Assembly (NCBI GenBank): GCA_963932145.1
Contig: OZ010587.1
Coordinates: 109,873,329-109,937,328, forward strand
Reading direction: 5' to 3'
Source: Acanthosepion lycidas
Lineage: Eukaryota > Mollusca > Cephalopoda > Sepiida > Sepiidae
DNA length: 64,000 nucleotides
Within the stretch, counting starts at the first letter, position 1; each line of letters begins with the position of its first letter. The translations under genes and the position numbers were made by a program. The notes below the pieces were generated by a model. It ran no database searches, had not been told where the DNA came from, and saw nothing but the letters and a program-made list of their open reading frames with translations. This document shows positions 11,101 to 22,200 of the stretch, in pieces.

Positions 11101-13934
11101 GAAATGACTAAGGGCCAGGGTGGCACTTGCACATGTGGCTTGTCATGCACTGTTATTGACATTGCCAAAATATATTATGCACCTCCTAATTTGTACTCCT
11201 TAAATGTCCTGGGTCAGTAATGGTTTTGATGACCAACTGGACAGGAGACACTTTCACCTTTTTTTTTGTTTACTCACAGCTGAAATGTCACTGTCCCAAC
11301 CATGTTGGCAAAATCAATTGGTAGTAATAAATATCAGAAATAATTTTTTCTTTCTGAAATGGAGTCACTTGATCAATGGTAGACCAACTTAATTACTTGG
11401 TAATAATAATTTGGTCATGTCAGAGGTTCATTCAGCTGATTAGATGGTCTCCATTCTTTAAACAGCAATTGATTAGATTTCTTTACATCAGTCTTGTCAC
11501 AATGAGAGTTGCAAAATTTAATCAGTAACTTAATTTTCCATAGATTTCTTTGCCTGTAGTCTGGTCAAGTTTCAGAAAACTCAAATTTCTGGCAGGAAAA
11601 AAATAGTTTGCATCATTTCTTAGGAAATTGTGTGTGTTTATATAAAGAATCCCATCTGAAGGATTTTTATTGATAATCTCCACTTTGATATAAGAGAAAA
11701 ATTATCAATTATCATCACCTCAGCTGATCTGGTGAGTGACAATAGTTGGTAATACCCAATTTCTAATTTGACTTTCTTGGAATCTTTCAACTAAATCTAA
11801 TTTATAGGAATTAACCTTGTTTCTTCCTTGATTACATATTAAAAGTAATCACACTCTATCTTCCAACAATTCCCCCCCCCTTCGCCCCCCGGTGGAGGAT
11901 TTCACGGATACATTTTGCTTAGGATAAGCTTTCACGTCAAACGAAATTTTGCCAGGTAACTGCTGTCTGTAAAAAGGGGGAAAATATATATAGTAAAGTT
12001 CAAGCCCTATAGTAAAATAGGAGGTATAACGTTGAGCAACCAGTATGTGCATGCACACACATCTCCACATCAAACTTCTTATTTGGGGTGCATTTTCAAG
12101 GAAAACTTAACAGATCCTCACTAATTTTTTTTTTTTTTTTTTTTTTTAAGATTTGAACAGCTTGTGAGCTTATGATAAATGATTGTTGACTTTGTAGAAG
12201 TTTCCTTGAATTAATCATTAATATTCCCTTACTGGCTGTCTTTAAGGTGTAAAAAAAAAAAAAATTTGATTGACATTTCATTAATCAAATTGTCAATTCC
12301 TAAACCTGGGTTCTAAGGTGTCTCTTTAGCCCAGCAGATGAAGCATGTGACTAAAATTGTGGCATAGGAGATCACTTTGACAGGATTTTGAGTATCGACG
12401 ATGTCTATGTGTAACTTAAAAAAAAAAAAAAAAAAAAATGCTTATAATTTTTGCTGTCCTTTTCCTATTTGTCAGTAATCTGATCGTTACAATTGATTTC
12501 TGCATATTTCTTTTCAGACTCCTGACTGGGCTGAAAGTGATATTTGCCAGAAGTGTGACGCCCCATTCTTCTGGAATGTCCAAAAAATGTGGGAGCAAAA
12601 AGTGATTGGGAACAGACAGGTGAGGAGGTGATCTGGTTTGCTGAAGAAAAAAAAAAGTGGGGGGATCAGTCCGTTTTTTTTAAATATCGGCACTAAATTG
12701 GCAGCCATCAAATCTGATTTCTTAGCTTGAAAGTGATTTGCAGTGTATCTTCAGTCATTTTTAATAGAGTAATTTTTAATAGTGTATCATTCAGATTATG
12801 GCCATTCAGTTAGCAACACAAAATTCTTTGGGATTATCTCCCCTTGGTTGTTAAATCCACTTTAAAACTTGACCTTGTGTTATATTTGGTGGCAACATGG
12901 GCACACCGAAAAATCTTCATCTCCTCTTGGATGAAACTGGTTATCTTTTCCAATTTTATATGAACATTTTCTATTCTGTTTGTGTTGCATGCAAAAAGAT
13001 TTGCTGTTTTTTCTCCCTCTAATCTTGAAGTTTTAATATCTCTTATGGTTTTTCTCCCCATATTTTAATTTTCAGCATCACTGTCGTAAGTGTGGGCGGG
13101 CTGTCTGTGGAAAATGCAGTGACAATAGGTGCACTATCCCTCCACTTGGCTATGAATATGCAGTCCGTGTTTGTGATCAGTGTTTTTCTGGAATAACAGA
13201 AGAAGAGTAAGTAGTACCCTCCTACCCTCAACTTCATCTTTATTTTCTAATTAACCTGAGAATATAAAAATATTTGAAAATTGGTTAACCTTTATCTTTC
13301 AGGCGAGCGCCTCTTGCTACATTTCATGATGCCAAACACAGCATTGTGCATATGCACCTGGATGCCACTCGTAAACGACTCCTTACAGTTGGAAAGGACA
13401 GAGTCATCAAGGTAGGCTGTGGTTTTCTTTAAACTCATTGACAAGTTGCCCTCCTCCTCCTATCAATGCAATCACCAGACACTGATTCTGCTATCTACAT
13501 CTAAAAAAAAAAAATGAATAAAAATAAATGGATTCTAAGCGTTATTTTCTTTTATTATTGAAGTCCTGCATTCATTTATTCTTGCGTTTCAATATCAGTT
13601 GGAACCAGAAAGCATATTTAAAAAATGTGTCAACTTGAATGATACTTATGCCCCAGCAAGCAAAATATTTAATCAATTACAATTTTTATTTTTTTAAGAC
13701 TTTCTACCTGTTCTAAACAATTGTTAGCATTTTAATGTTTAACTAAGTTTATTTCCTTACAATTTGGAAATACTGAAATAAAACTGAAACTTAGAAATGA
13801 CAAGTCTGATCCTTGCTAACATTGATCACTTGTATCAACACTCCTTCCCTACCCAGTTAAAAAAAAAAAAATCTGAATAATTTCACTTTTCTTTCCTCTT
13901 TCAGATGTGGGATGTAAGCAGTGTACTTCATTGA
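5021..13934 (+). CDS. WDFY2: WDFY2-type WD40-repeat and FYVE-domain protein, 3' part of gene (8 exons)
   Basis: The spliced exons 5021-5171, 5642-5754, 7207-7333, 8150-8255, 12518-12619, 13076-13206, 13303-13411 and 13905-13934 join in one frame and give 288 residues plus TGA. Order of domains: WD-type blades ([43 protein letters not shown]), then a FYVE finger with four Cys pairs (CQKC, CRKC, CGKC, CDQC) and the basic RQHHCRKCG signature, then a last WD blade ([12 protein letters not shown]). This interrupted layout is diagnostic of WDFY1/WDFY2, which are about 400 residues, so roughly 110 N-terminal residues are left of the window. FYVE fingers bind PI3P on early endosomes; WDFY2 is known as an endosomal scaffold for Akt/PKC signalling. 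WDFY2 rather than WDFY1 is chosen because invertebrates normally have one copy annotated so; the sequence does not decide it. Confidence 0.95.
5642..5754 (+). CDS. WDFY2: WDFY2 exon (WD blade)
   Basis: Acceptor ctgtctgtag, donor GTAAGT. It encodes [16 protein letters not shown] followed by [20 protein letters not shown], a typical blade ending in GH. Its last base is the first base of the Gly codon completed at 7207. Confidence 0.95.
5945..6425. mobile_element. Non-autonomous fold-back element with long inverted arms
   Basis: The left arm (about 5945-6130), read on the minus strand, matches the right arm (about 6290-6425): both contain tataaattca, tttcat, then a run ending ctttttaaaa. A single-arm relative lies at 25340-25560. 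The element sits inside a WDFY2 intron, has no coding capacity, and its middle is AT-rich. It is most likely a MITE; no target duplication could be read with certainty. Confidence 0.6.
6595..7080. mobile_element. tRNA-promoter SINE-like element, head-to-head inverted pair
   Basis: A plus copy (about 6865-7080) has a perfect pol III A box TGGCACAGTGG (6875-6885) and a B-box-like AGTTCAATACC (6930-6940). Immediately to its left, 6595-6862 is a minus copy of the same element from the B box to the tail, so the two can pair as a long hairpin. The same arrangement occurs at 27718-28165. The tail contains CTGAAGA and GAAA around a 5-bp stem (6679-6710), like a hammerhead core. Cephalopods are known to have tRNA-derived SINEs, but I cannot assign this to a named family. 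Confidence 0.65.
7207..7333 (+). CDS. WDFY2: WDFY2 exon (WD blade)
   Basis: Acceptor tcttttcaag, donor GTAAGT. It encodes [17 protein letters not shown] and then [16 protein letters not shown], a full WD unit with WD in place. The intron before it carries two inverted-repeat elements, one ending only about 130 bp upstream of this acceptor. Confidence 0.96.
8150..8255 (+). CDS. WDFY2: WDFY2 exon (WD blade before FYVE)
   Basis: Acceptor tgtcttttcag, donor GTGAGT. It encodes [14 protein letters not shown], then [21 protein letters not shown]. It ends on a codon boundary, just before the FYVE module. Confidence 0.95.
8930..10830 (-). pseudogene. Jockey-like LINE reverse transcriptase relic
   Basis: Minus-strand frames give separated pieces of a non-LTR reverse transcriptase. 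These are [19 protein letters not shown] (about 10330-10230, fingers region), a segment [16 protein letters not shown] (about 9640), and a C-terminal part with [12 protein letters not shown] and [10 protein letters not shown] (about 9310-9110). Many stops and frame breaks separate them, so it is dead. The C-terminal motif recurs at 31100, 33900, 46900, 49400 and 57500, marking one abundant family. It lies in the 4.3-kb WDFY2 intron. Confidence 0.75.
10840..12517 (+). other. Rest of WDFY2 intron, nothing recognised
   Basis: AT-rich sequence with C-rich (11871-11890) and T/A homopolymer patches (12125, 12250, 12420). No exon, RNA gene or identifiable transposon was seen. Confidence 0.5.
12518..12619 (+). 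CDS. WDFY2: WDFY2 exon (FYVE, first zinc pair)
   Basis: Acceptor atttcttttcag, donor GTGAGG, exactly 34 codons. It encodes [19 protein letters not shown] and continues to IGNRQ. It holds the DWAESD segment (equivalent of the FYVE W-x-x-D motif) and the first Cys pair. The preceding intron of 4.3 kb contains a LINE relic. Confidence 0.95.
13076..13206 (+). CDS. WDFY2: WDFY2 exon (FYVE core)
   Basis: Acceptor tttaattttcag, donor GTAAGT. It begins [18 protein letters not shown], the basic PI3P-binding signature with two Cys pairs, and ends with the RVCDQC motif. All eight zinc ligands of the FYVE finger are present across this and the previous exon. Confidence 0.97.
13303..13411 (+). CDS. WDFY2: WDFY2 exon (last WD blade)
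   Basis: Acceptor tatctttcag, donor GTAGGC. The first base completes a Glu codon (GA/G) from the FYVE exon. It encodes [19 protein letters not shown] and ends TVGKDRVIK. The RAPxATFHD stretch is the conserved link from FYVE back to the propeller. Confidence 0.95.
13905..13934 (+). CDS. WDFY2: WDFY2 terminal coding exon
   Basis: Acceptor cctctttcag. The short coding tail reads MWDVSSVLH then TGA, completing the final VIK-MWD motif. Vertebrate proteins end in a similar short stretch after WDM. Confidence 0.92.
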   Translation: MWDVSSVLH

Positions 13935-15190
13935 AATCAGCAACTCTAGTCTTTTGTCTTGAGAAATGAAAACCAATTCTTTGGCCAACTGTGTTCTCAA
14001 CGGTCACAGGGCATTCCTCCTCTTTCCTGACAGAATCTATGACTTTACGGAGTGGAAACAGATGATGATGATGATGATAACCAAACCCAAGCAGAGGCAG
14101 TGACTTCTTTCTAACTCAAACATGAATTTTTAATCATCATCATCATTACTCCCAGCAGCAATGGTCATGATGCAGCCCAGGCACCTCCTCTCCTCTCTTA
14201 GTCTGCACCCGTTCAGGAAATTGTCCATCAACCTTGCCCTTTTACAAAAGACACATTGTCTAATTTTAGCAGCTGGTCAATTTGGTGATGCCAGATGCTA
14301 TAATCCCCAACTTGTTATAATAATTGTTGTTGTTAAACTTCCCAATATCCCCCACCCCTACTCCAGTTCTTTTTACTCAAGCTTCCTTAAATCATTTTTT
14401 TTGAAATGCTGTGGCCTCTAAAAGAAACTTTATATTCCTTCTGCCTTGGAGTGGAAAAATTTAGAATTTTTCTTTGTCTTTGGTCATGGGGAAACCGGTT
14501 CTAAGCATCTTTAATTAAAAATGCTTATTTTATGAAAGAGAAGCAGAACTTAACTTTAATTCAAATTTGTTATCCTTCCTGTCATCCCAAAGAAAATCAA
14601 ATTTCAGTTGATGTTGTTATAATCAAAAATGATCATTATCTTGATCTCCTTCCCTTGCTCAGCCCCAGGGCAGTGCCTTCTTTTTGTGTGCAGTTTTGAG
14701 CCCCACCTCTCCAATTTCACTTAGATATACAATGAAAATGTTCCCAAACTTAATTTCTAGTTGACCATTAAAAAAAGCTGCAAAGGATGCACTAGAAAAA
14801 AAGTCCATTTCCAGCCAATTCCCTCCATTCATCATTTTTGATAAAAGGAGAAGAAAAACAAATCTGACCCCTCCTTTCTACCCCCACCCTCAAAGAAGAA
14901 GAAAAAAAAAAAAAAGCTTTGATATCTCTTAAAATCCTGTTCAGATTAGTGAGAATAACAAAGCTTTTTTTTTTTTTTTTTTTTTAATGCACCTTGCCTC
15001 AGTGACCAGAGTATAGCCCAAGGGCATCACATTTTAATTCTTCTAAGACATTCCTTCCTAGAAATAAGGATAAAAGATACACTGCTACTGCTGGACAATG
15101 ATTTTTGAAAAAAAAAAATTTTTTTTTCTTATTCTATACAATGAAAAACTGGTCTTTCAAAACAAAAATAAAACAATTCTCAATCATTTT
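13935..15190 (+). other. WDFY2: Probable WDFY2 3' UTR with polyadenylation signal
   Basis: No exon-like frame follows the stop codon. The sequence includes GAT and CAT trinucleotide runs near 14060 and 14140. The first good AATAAA is at 15167-15172; a second possible one lies near 15750. The exact 3' end is inferred, since only transcript data would fix it. The open frame at 14161-14421 lies inside this UTR and looks non-coding. Confidence 0.6.
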
Positions 15191-15490
15191 TTTTCCCTCT
15201 CTTTCATTACAGCTGTTGTCTCCTGACCTGTATTTTTTGTGAGGTGGGGGGAATGGTACCGTCAGTAGCCCTTGGTACTCTAAGCATTGCAAGCAAGTTG
15301 ATGCTCTGCATTAAGCAACAATGGTTGGGGCTTAGTCAAGGTTAGGTTGTCTGACTTACAAAATCTCCATGACAGTGGGTGAAGGCAATATTCAGTTGTT
15401 ATAAATAACAAAAGGAACGTTGCAATGCAGAAGAGAGCAGTCAGCAAGCTTTTTACTCATTTATATTTATTCATAAATATATGTAAAAGG

Positions 15491-15522
<32 letters not shown>

Positions 15523-16419
15523 TGCTAATTACAGATCTATTTACTCACCAGTTTTTGGTCTAGAAAGACATCCACTGAACTTGATACCAAAGAAGCCAAA
15601 ATTGATTTTCTCCAAGCATAAAAAGGTGCCTACCTTTATTTCCTTTGTCAGTTTTGTGGAGACAAATCAAATAGAAATTCCACAATAACTTCATAGAAGT
15701 AATGGGAAGGGGGTGGAAAATTCCGGAGGAACAGGGGATGAAATGAAAAGCTGAAATAAAATGAAGTTTCAGAAGAAAAAAGTTAAAACCTACTGAATTT
15801 TTTAATCTCTAAGAAATAGTCTCAAGACAAGATTTCACTGAAAACCAATTACAAACAAGTATAGATTAAAAAGACAGGCTTCATCACCACTTTTCTACAA
15901 AATGCTCCAGATACGGGCCAAATGATAACCCTTACTCCCCTCCACTAGCCCCCCCCCCTTCTTAAGCAAGTTTCTTTAAATATTTAAAGAAAGTGTAAAC
16001 ATAGCAAAGATGAATCACTAGTCCATCAGAAAAATAAAATTGAGAATTTTCAACTAAAACTTGAAAGAAATCCATCCCCTGCCAAGATTGTCATGAAAAT
16101 TGGAGAGGCTCAAACTAAAGTTTATTGAAATGAATTAACAGCTTTAACTGTGCTGAGGGACAAATGCATTATGAACCTATTAAATTAAGGAAGAGCAAGA
16201 AGGTGGGGGAGGCAGCAGCAGCTTTGGGTGTGTGTGTGGGGGGGGGGAGAGAATCAAATTGAATTTCAAACAATAAGATGCAATGCTAGCAAGTATGCCA
16301 AAAATGAAGACCTGTGTGTATACATACATACATACACACACGTATATGTGTTAAAGGGTCATTATGAAATTTTGCACATGGATTAAGCTATTTTCATAGA
16401 ATGCTTAAAATAATTTCCT

Positions 16420-17343
16420 TATATTTTTATTTATTAATTATTACTTTTTTTTAAATGTTGCCACTTTGTTTAAAGTATTTAATCAATTAAATTCTTTTTC
16501 TGAAGCCAAAACTTGAACAATGAGTGACCAGTTACCAACAAGATAAAATGTTCCTAGCCTAAAGAATCTGTTAGTCAGTGCTACAAAATTCGTAAAGATG
16601 GACTTAGTAATAAGTGTTCTAAGAACACAAGAAATTTAAACTTTCCAATCGGATCTTAGTCTAACAACAACAAAAAAAAAAAAAAAAAAAACACACACTC
16701 CCTAAGATTAAAATATAAAATCTTTAAAAATTACCTGACAATAAAAGGCTCAAATAGTTTCCTTAGTACACTGAACAAAATTCAATCCTTTATAACTGCT
16801 TGATCCATTTCTTGACTGGTAGAATTGCACACGTCACTAACAAAAAAGAAAAAAGGTGGGGAGGGAGAGAGAGAAAGCGGGAAAATCGAGTCAAAAATAA
16901 AAACAGGTTCAGAAGACAAAGAAAACTGTTTGAGCTTTTTAATGTCTCTTGAAAAAAAAAGATAACTACTCAATTATTGAGCTTTAAAAAGGTCTCGTGC
17001 ATTTTCTTTTTTTTTTTTTCTTCTTTAGTGGGGAGGGGAAGATTCTTTTTCTATGTACCAAGGGAGAAGGGGTGGTCCTTGCTTAAACAAATGGTCCAAG
17101 AAGACTGTGTCAGTTGATGTATAAGGACTCCTTTAAGTCATCCAGCAAAATTTAGAGGAGGAAGCAAAAAAAAAAAAAAAAAAAAAAGTTCCCAAACTGT
17201 ATGGTGTACTTACTACTGGATGAACTGCCATCATTTGGTGTTATATAACATTTGTATGTATATTTTGTGTGTATGTGTTTGTACATTTTTTTTTTTTTTT
17301 TTTTTTTTTATAGGGAGGAGGAAAAATAATAATAATAAAAAAC
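16420..17343 (-). other. MPI: Probable MPI 3' UTR
   Basis: Downstream of the stop on the minus strand there is no further exon. Overlapping AATAAA signals (TTTATT on the + strand) sit at 16426-16435; others are at 16121-16126 and 15466-15471. Depending on which is used, the gap to the WDFY2 3' end is about 0.3-1.2 kb. Contains A and T homopolymers at about 17170 and 17290. Confidence 0.5.
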
Positions 17344-17559
17344 TTAAAGGTTAGGGTAAGCCCTGAAAATAAGCATACTGCCTAACTCCAGTTTGAGAGT
17401 CACAGTTTCACAGGCAGATATAAAAAACACAGATCCTGGGTTGAGTTTGAGAGGATGAGGCAATGACTGAGTTGTTCCTTCACATTTGCCATTGATCACA
17501 ATACAGATGCTGGCATTGCTAAGGGGCCTTAGTTGATATTGTGCAACATCTTCTGGAAG
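17344..17559 (-). CDS. MPI: MPI terminal exon
   Basis: It encodes 71 residues from [13 protein letters not shown] to [11 protein letters not shown] and a TAA stop at 17344-17346. The [17 protein letters not shown] and LIFRAY stretches match the C-terminal jelly-roll of MPI. Confidence 0.95.
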   Translation of the reverse strand, partial: LPEDVAQYQLRPLSNASICIVINGKCEGTTQSLPHPLKLNPGSVFFISACETVTLKLELGSMLIFRAYPNL

Positions 17560-19200
17560 CTGAAAGAGAAAAAAACATTGCTCAAAAGAAAACTCCATCA
17601 AAATTTCTTCCCCCTGTTCACTTTTTTCTAAATCAAACCAAATTGCATCTAAATATCAGTATAGCACAAAAAGAAAGTCTCCTTTTCCAGCCTTAGCGTA
17701 AAACGATATAATTATTGTCAGAGCATTCAAGTCTACTTCATTTACAAGGGCCCTTCAGAAATATCGATAAAGAGCAACAACATTCAAATATGAAAGAATT
17801 TTTTTTTTTTTGTCACAGTGTCTCACCTCAATACGTATGACAGCGAAATCTGTAACAGGAGGTTTAAAGATAGTGGCATAAGGATCTTCCGTATCTTGAA
17901 TGGAAGAGAAAATAGCTTTTTGTGGAGGTCGTCCAGTGTAATCCAACATCTTGCATAATGTCTTCACATCAACATACTTGACAGTCAAGCCAGCACGGAC
18001 AACATTATCAGAACAGGCCATACACTCCATGCAATCTGAAAGAAAGGAAAATTAAACTTTTTTTTACATTTACATAAATCTCAGAGAGAAACCTATTAAT
18101 TAAGTAATGCATAGTACAAAACTGGCTGAGGATAGAAAGGCTTGGTTTTTTAATATCTTAAATACTGAAATCATAATACTTTGTAATAAGCCATCAGGCT
18201 GTAAAAACAATGCTACACTGAATAAATCAGTGTATAATCAAATTGGTATGCTTGTTGTGCTCCCCCCTCCTCTGCCTTCATCAGCTTCCACTTATATTTG
18301 CTAACCTCTTAGAGAATTTAGAAGCAAGTTTTTTGTTTTATCCACAAGGTTTATTGTTCTCATCTCAAATCAGTTAATTCATTTTAGAAGACAAACTAAG
18401 GCTTTCTTCCTGTCCTAATTTCCTCTTGATTTTCAATATTAGATCTTCTTTTAGCTTGGTATTAATGAGGCTGGCCAATTCTTCTACATGTCCCAACTCT
18501 GCCAGATGGCTATTGTTTCCTCTCCTGTTCACTTTCAAATGGTCTGATTTCCCTCTATTACATGTCCTACTCTCCATGTCATCTGATTTTCAATGATGCC
18601 TCAACTTGGTTGCTATCATGTTGTCCAAGTATAGAATTTACTGAGTATTGTTTCTTCAAAGACACTCCACTAGTAGCTGTTGATATTGACAATTGTTTTC
18701 AAACTGATGTTTAACCAGCTTGTCTGTCTTTTTAGTTTAAATATCAAATTATAGGACTTGTCCAGACCTTTTCTATTCAAGCCCAACATTACTTGGTTTA
18801 GGAACAATTTCCTTGTGGTGGGGGTGGAGTGGGCCTGTAATTGCCCTTTCATCCTCTAATGAAGGATGTGTGTGTGTGTGTTTTAAATCATCCATCAATT
18901 TCAAGATCATGGATGTCATCTCGGAAACACAAACAAATACCATCTTTGTGTTACTTTTACACACAGCAAAAATAATATTTGTTCCTCACCATTTGATGCT
19001 ACTCCGATTCAATGCATATAAAAATCATCAGGCTGTACCCACTCTGCAGTATTTTGTGTGTAAAATATATATAAATAAAATCTCAAAGGAAAAACTCAAT
19101 ACATCATTAGAGTTTGGTAATTTTTTTCAAATAGCTGCCTCATCAGACTGAAATTATAAAATGGTTTAAATCATCCATACAATTCATTAAAAATTTGATA

Positions 19201-19245
<45 letters not shown>

Positions 19246-22200
19246 ATATAGAGAGAGAGAGAGAGAGACTGACAACACACTCAGTGGAATGCTATTTTTA
19301 GGCCTGAAGATTGCATTTACACATGAAACAGACAGTGTCTACTTTTATATTTATATACACCATTCCTCATATTGAGCATTTTTTACCCATAGATATAGCA
19401 CATCTTAAAACTATATATTAGGTTGGTGCAAAAATAATGACGTAATAATGTCGTTTTTTGACGTTAAAAAATACGTCAAAAAACGACATTATTACGTCAT
19501 TATTTTTTGCACCAACCTAATATGTATATGTAACCAGTAACTTCATATCCCCTCCACCCTGACTGAATTGTGTTCTAATGTTATTTGTTTACCTCCAGAT
19601 AAATAAGCATGAGGTAAGTTGGCATCAAGGAACATAGCTTGGCCTGGCTGGAGAGTGATATGATTCAGGAAATACACTGCAAAACAGCCAACATCCCCAG
19701 GAAACTCTCGGTGCAGTTTTAACAGGACTTCTCCATTGTAAGGTGAAAGGTCTTCGCCTTGTTCCTCTGAAACAAAATGAAGGTGGGGGGGAAAAAAAAG
19801 AAAAAAATTATTTTGTTGAAAAAGAAGTTAAATTTATGTTTAATTTCAAGTATACAAATGTTGGTAGTAATTCACCTTAAATGAATTTAGCACTGGTGGG
19901 ATTTCAACTTATAATCAATCATTTGGCAAAAGTGTATTTGGAATGATTAAATGTGGTGAGGGAGGGCATTTGTAAAGCAATGAGTAAATAACTATTTTGA
20001 CACTAATATAACTACATACTAAAAAAGCTTTAAGTTTATAGCAGCATTTTGGAATGGGAAGTAGAAACAAGAAAAATGTTTAAAGCAGCTCAGATTTTTG
20101 ATAATTGAATTCTGAAAACGGTCCAAATAGTCTTCAATTAAAACTGAATATTATAAAATTGCCATTTTTATGAAAATCAATTACTAATTTTATATGACAA
20201 AAATTTCAGTTTTTTTTTTTAATGTTAACATTACAAATTTTGATAATAAAATAAATACACAATTTATTTTTTTCTATGAGAATAAATTATTTAAGTGCCT
20301 TGCTCTTTCCTCTCAAAACCTTTTGGTTTGTTTTCAGGAATAGATGAGTGGATTTGCTGTTCTCATGTGAATGAAAAATCACATTTTCTCAAGAACCAAC
20401 TCATTTTAGAAGGACATTAATGGACTTGATTTTTTTTTTTTTTTTTCAGTTGCGTAAAATAAAACAAAGATCAATTTAATGCAGATACAAATAATTAAGA
20501 ATTACATGGGGGGGGAGAAGAAATATTGAAAGGAGCTTGTTTAAAAACAGCAATAAAGAAATGGAAATAGAAACAAAATTAGACATGTTAAAATAATGTA
20601 ATGGATGCGATGGAGTAGAAAATGGACATTTTGAGAAGTTGCGGGAAACAAAAACAAAACTATTTGATAGTAAATTGTTCATAAAATGGATAACTGTCTT
20701 TAGTTGTGTTAATAATCTGACTATGCAAACACAAATTTGCACTTTCCCTCTAAGATAAATCAGCTAATATGTCAAGGATATCAATAATCAGGAGCAGCAA
20801 TTAAAAAAAAAAAAAAAAAAAAAATCAAATTGACCACTAACCTGCTACTTTAAATTTCTGTTGGAAATGTGATAATCCTTGATTTCACTAGGTAGATATG
20901 ATCTTTCAATAACTATGATACATATCAAAATAAGAAAACCATGACACTTCTTTTTTGGTATCCCAAACCTCCCTAGTTTGCATGGTGAAAAGGAATCAAA
21001 ATAGTGAAATTTCCTTTTAATTTTCTGGTCAGATGTTGCTTATTTTCAAAATTGTGATAAAATTGGTATGTAAACAAAATTTAATCTTTTCTCTTAATAA
21101 AGATATAATTATTTCTTTCTCTTGTGTGCTTATTTCATGTCTTTAAATTGTCCCTATCTCAATGTTTAGCAGTTCTCTTTTCTGCATTTTAAAAGCTGAG
21201 AATTTCTTGATGCATTTCAAATTTGTTGTACTCGGTTATGTGTAAATACTATTGCATAGTCCAAGCTTAATGGAAAAAAAAAAATGTTTGTCAATTTGGT
21301 GGACTTAAAATTGGGCTTTGTCTTTCATAAAAATTTAAAGGTGTAAATTTTAGTGTTGAAATGCTAAAGAAATTCAACTTGTAAAAATTACATAGTCTTG
21401 TAGAGCAATGTCTTGTCTAATCAGTTGGCGCCATACCACTGTGTCTATCTAACTTGAAGTGCCCATGAACCAAAAAGTGGGTTTACATAGTCCATTCCAT
21501 GTGGAACTGTTGGGTCTGATGCATTGAAATTTAAATTGCAGTCAAAGTGACCGAAACATCACATGCATTTTCTTTGGGGTCGATATGGGGGGGGGGGAAA
21601 AGGATGTCTTTTTCTTTTTAAAACGCATCCCATTTTCCTTTTGATTGTCATCAGTCTGATACCCGTCACTTTGACATCAAGATGAAAAAATTTCCAATCT
21701 AAATTGCTTCTCCATTTAAAATATTACATTTATTAGAAAATATATTTAGTTTAAATACAGAAGGTGTCAAAAAAGTGATTCGAATGGTCTGTACACTTTA
21801 TTTTGGCTTATATTCTTTTCCTGTTATCCAGGGGTTGTTGCCAGACAGAAAGGGAAAGTAATTATGATACAGATATCCATTCTAATTTCAGTCAAATTGT
21901 GTGCCTATGTCCACATCTATATTTTAATTCAATGACAGACCAAAAATATTTAAAAAATAAAAAAAAATCTATTACTGAATAATTTCTCCCCCAAAAAGCA
22001 AAATTCAATAAAATCTTGCAATTATCTAATTTTTTTTTACGATTTAAAGGATTGAGTTTTTCTTTGTCACTTATTGCCCAGCCCAGAGTAGGGATTGTCC
22101 AGACTGAGTAGGAGAATGTATTATTCCGTTTCTTCAGCTTCCAAGCCTTTAGCTTTTCTTAATGGTCTTTTGACAGTGTCAATGAACCATTCCACTTGAC

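Noticed and set aside
14161..14421. 86-codon frame after the WDFY2 stop
   Set aside because: It lies in the 3' UTR, with no homology and no start context of note.
18374..18577. Charged 67-codon minus-strand frame in an MPI intron
   Set aside because: The protein is not recognised and there is no splice support; MPI exons 6 and 7 join perfectly without it.
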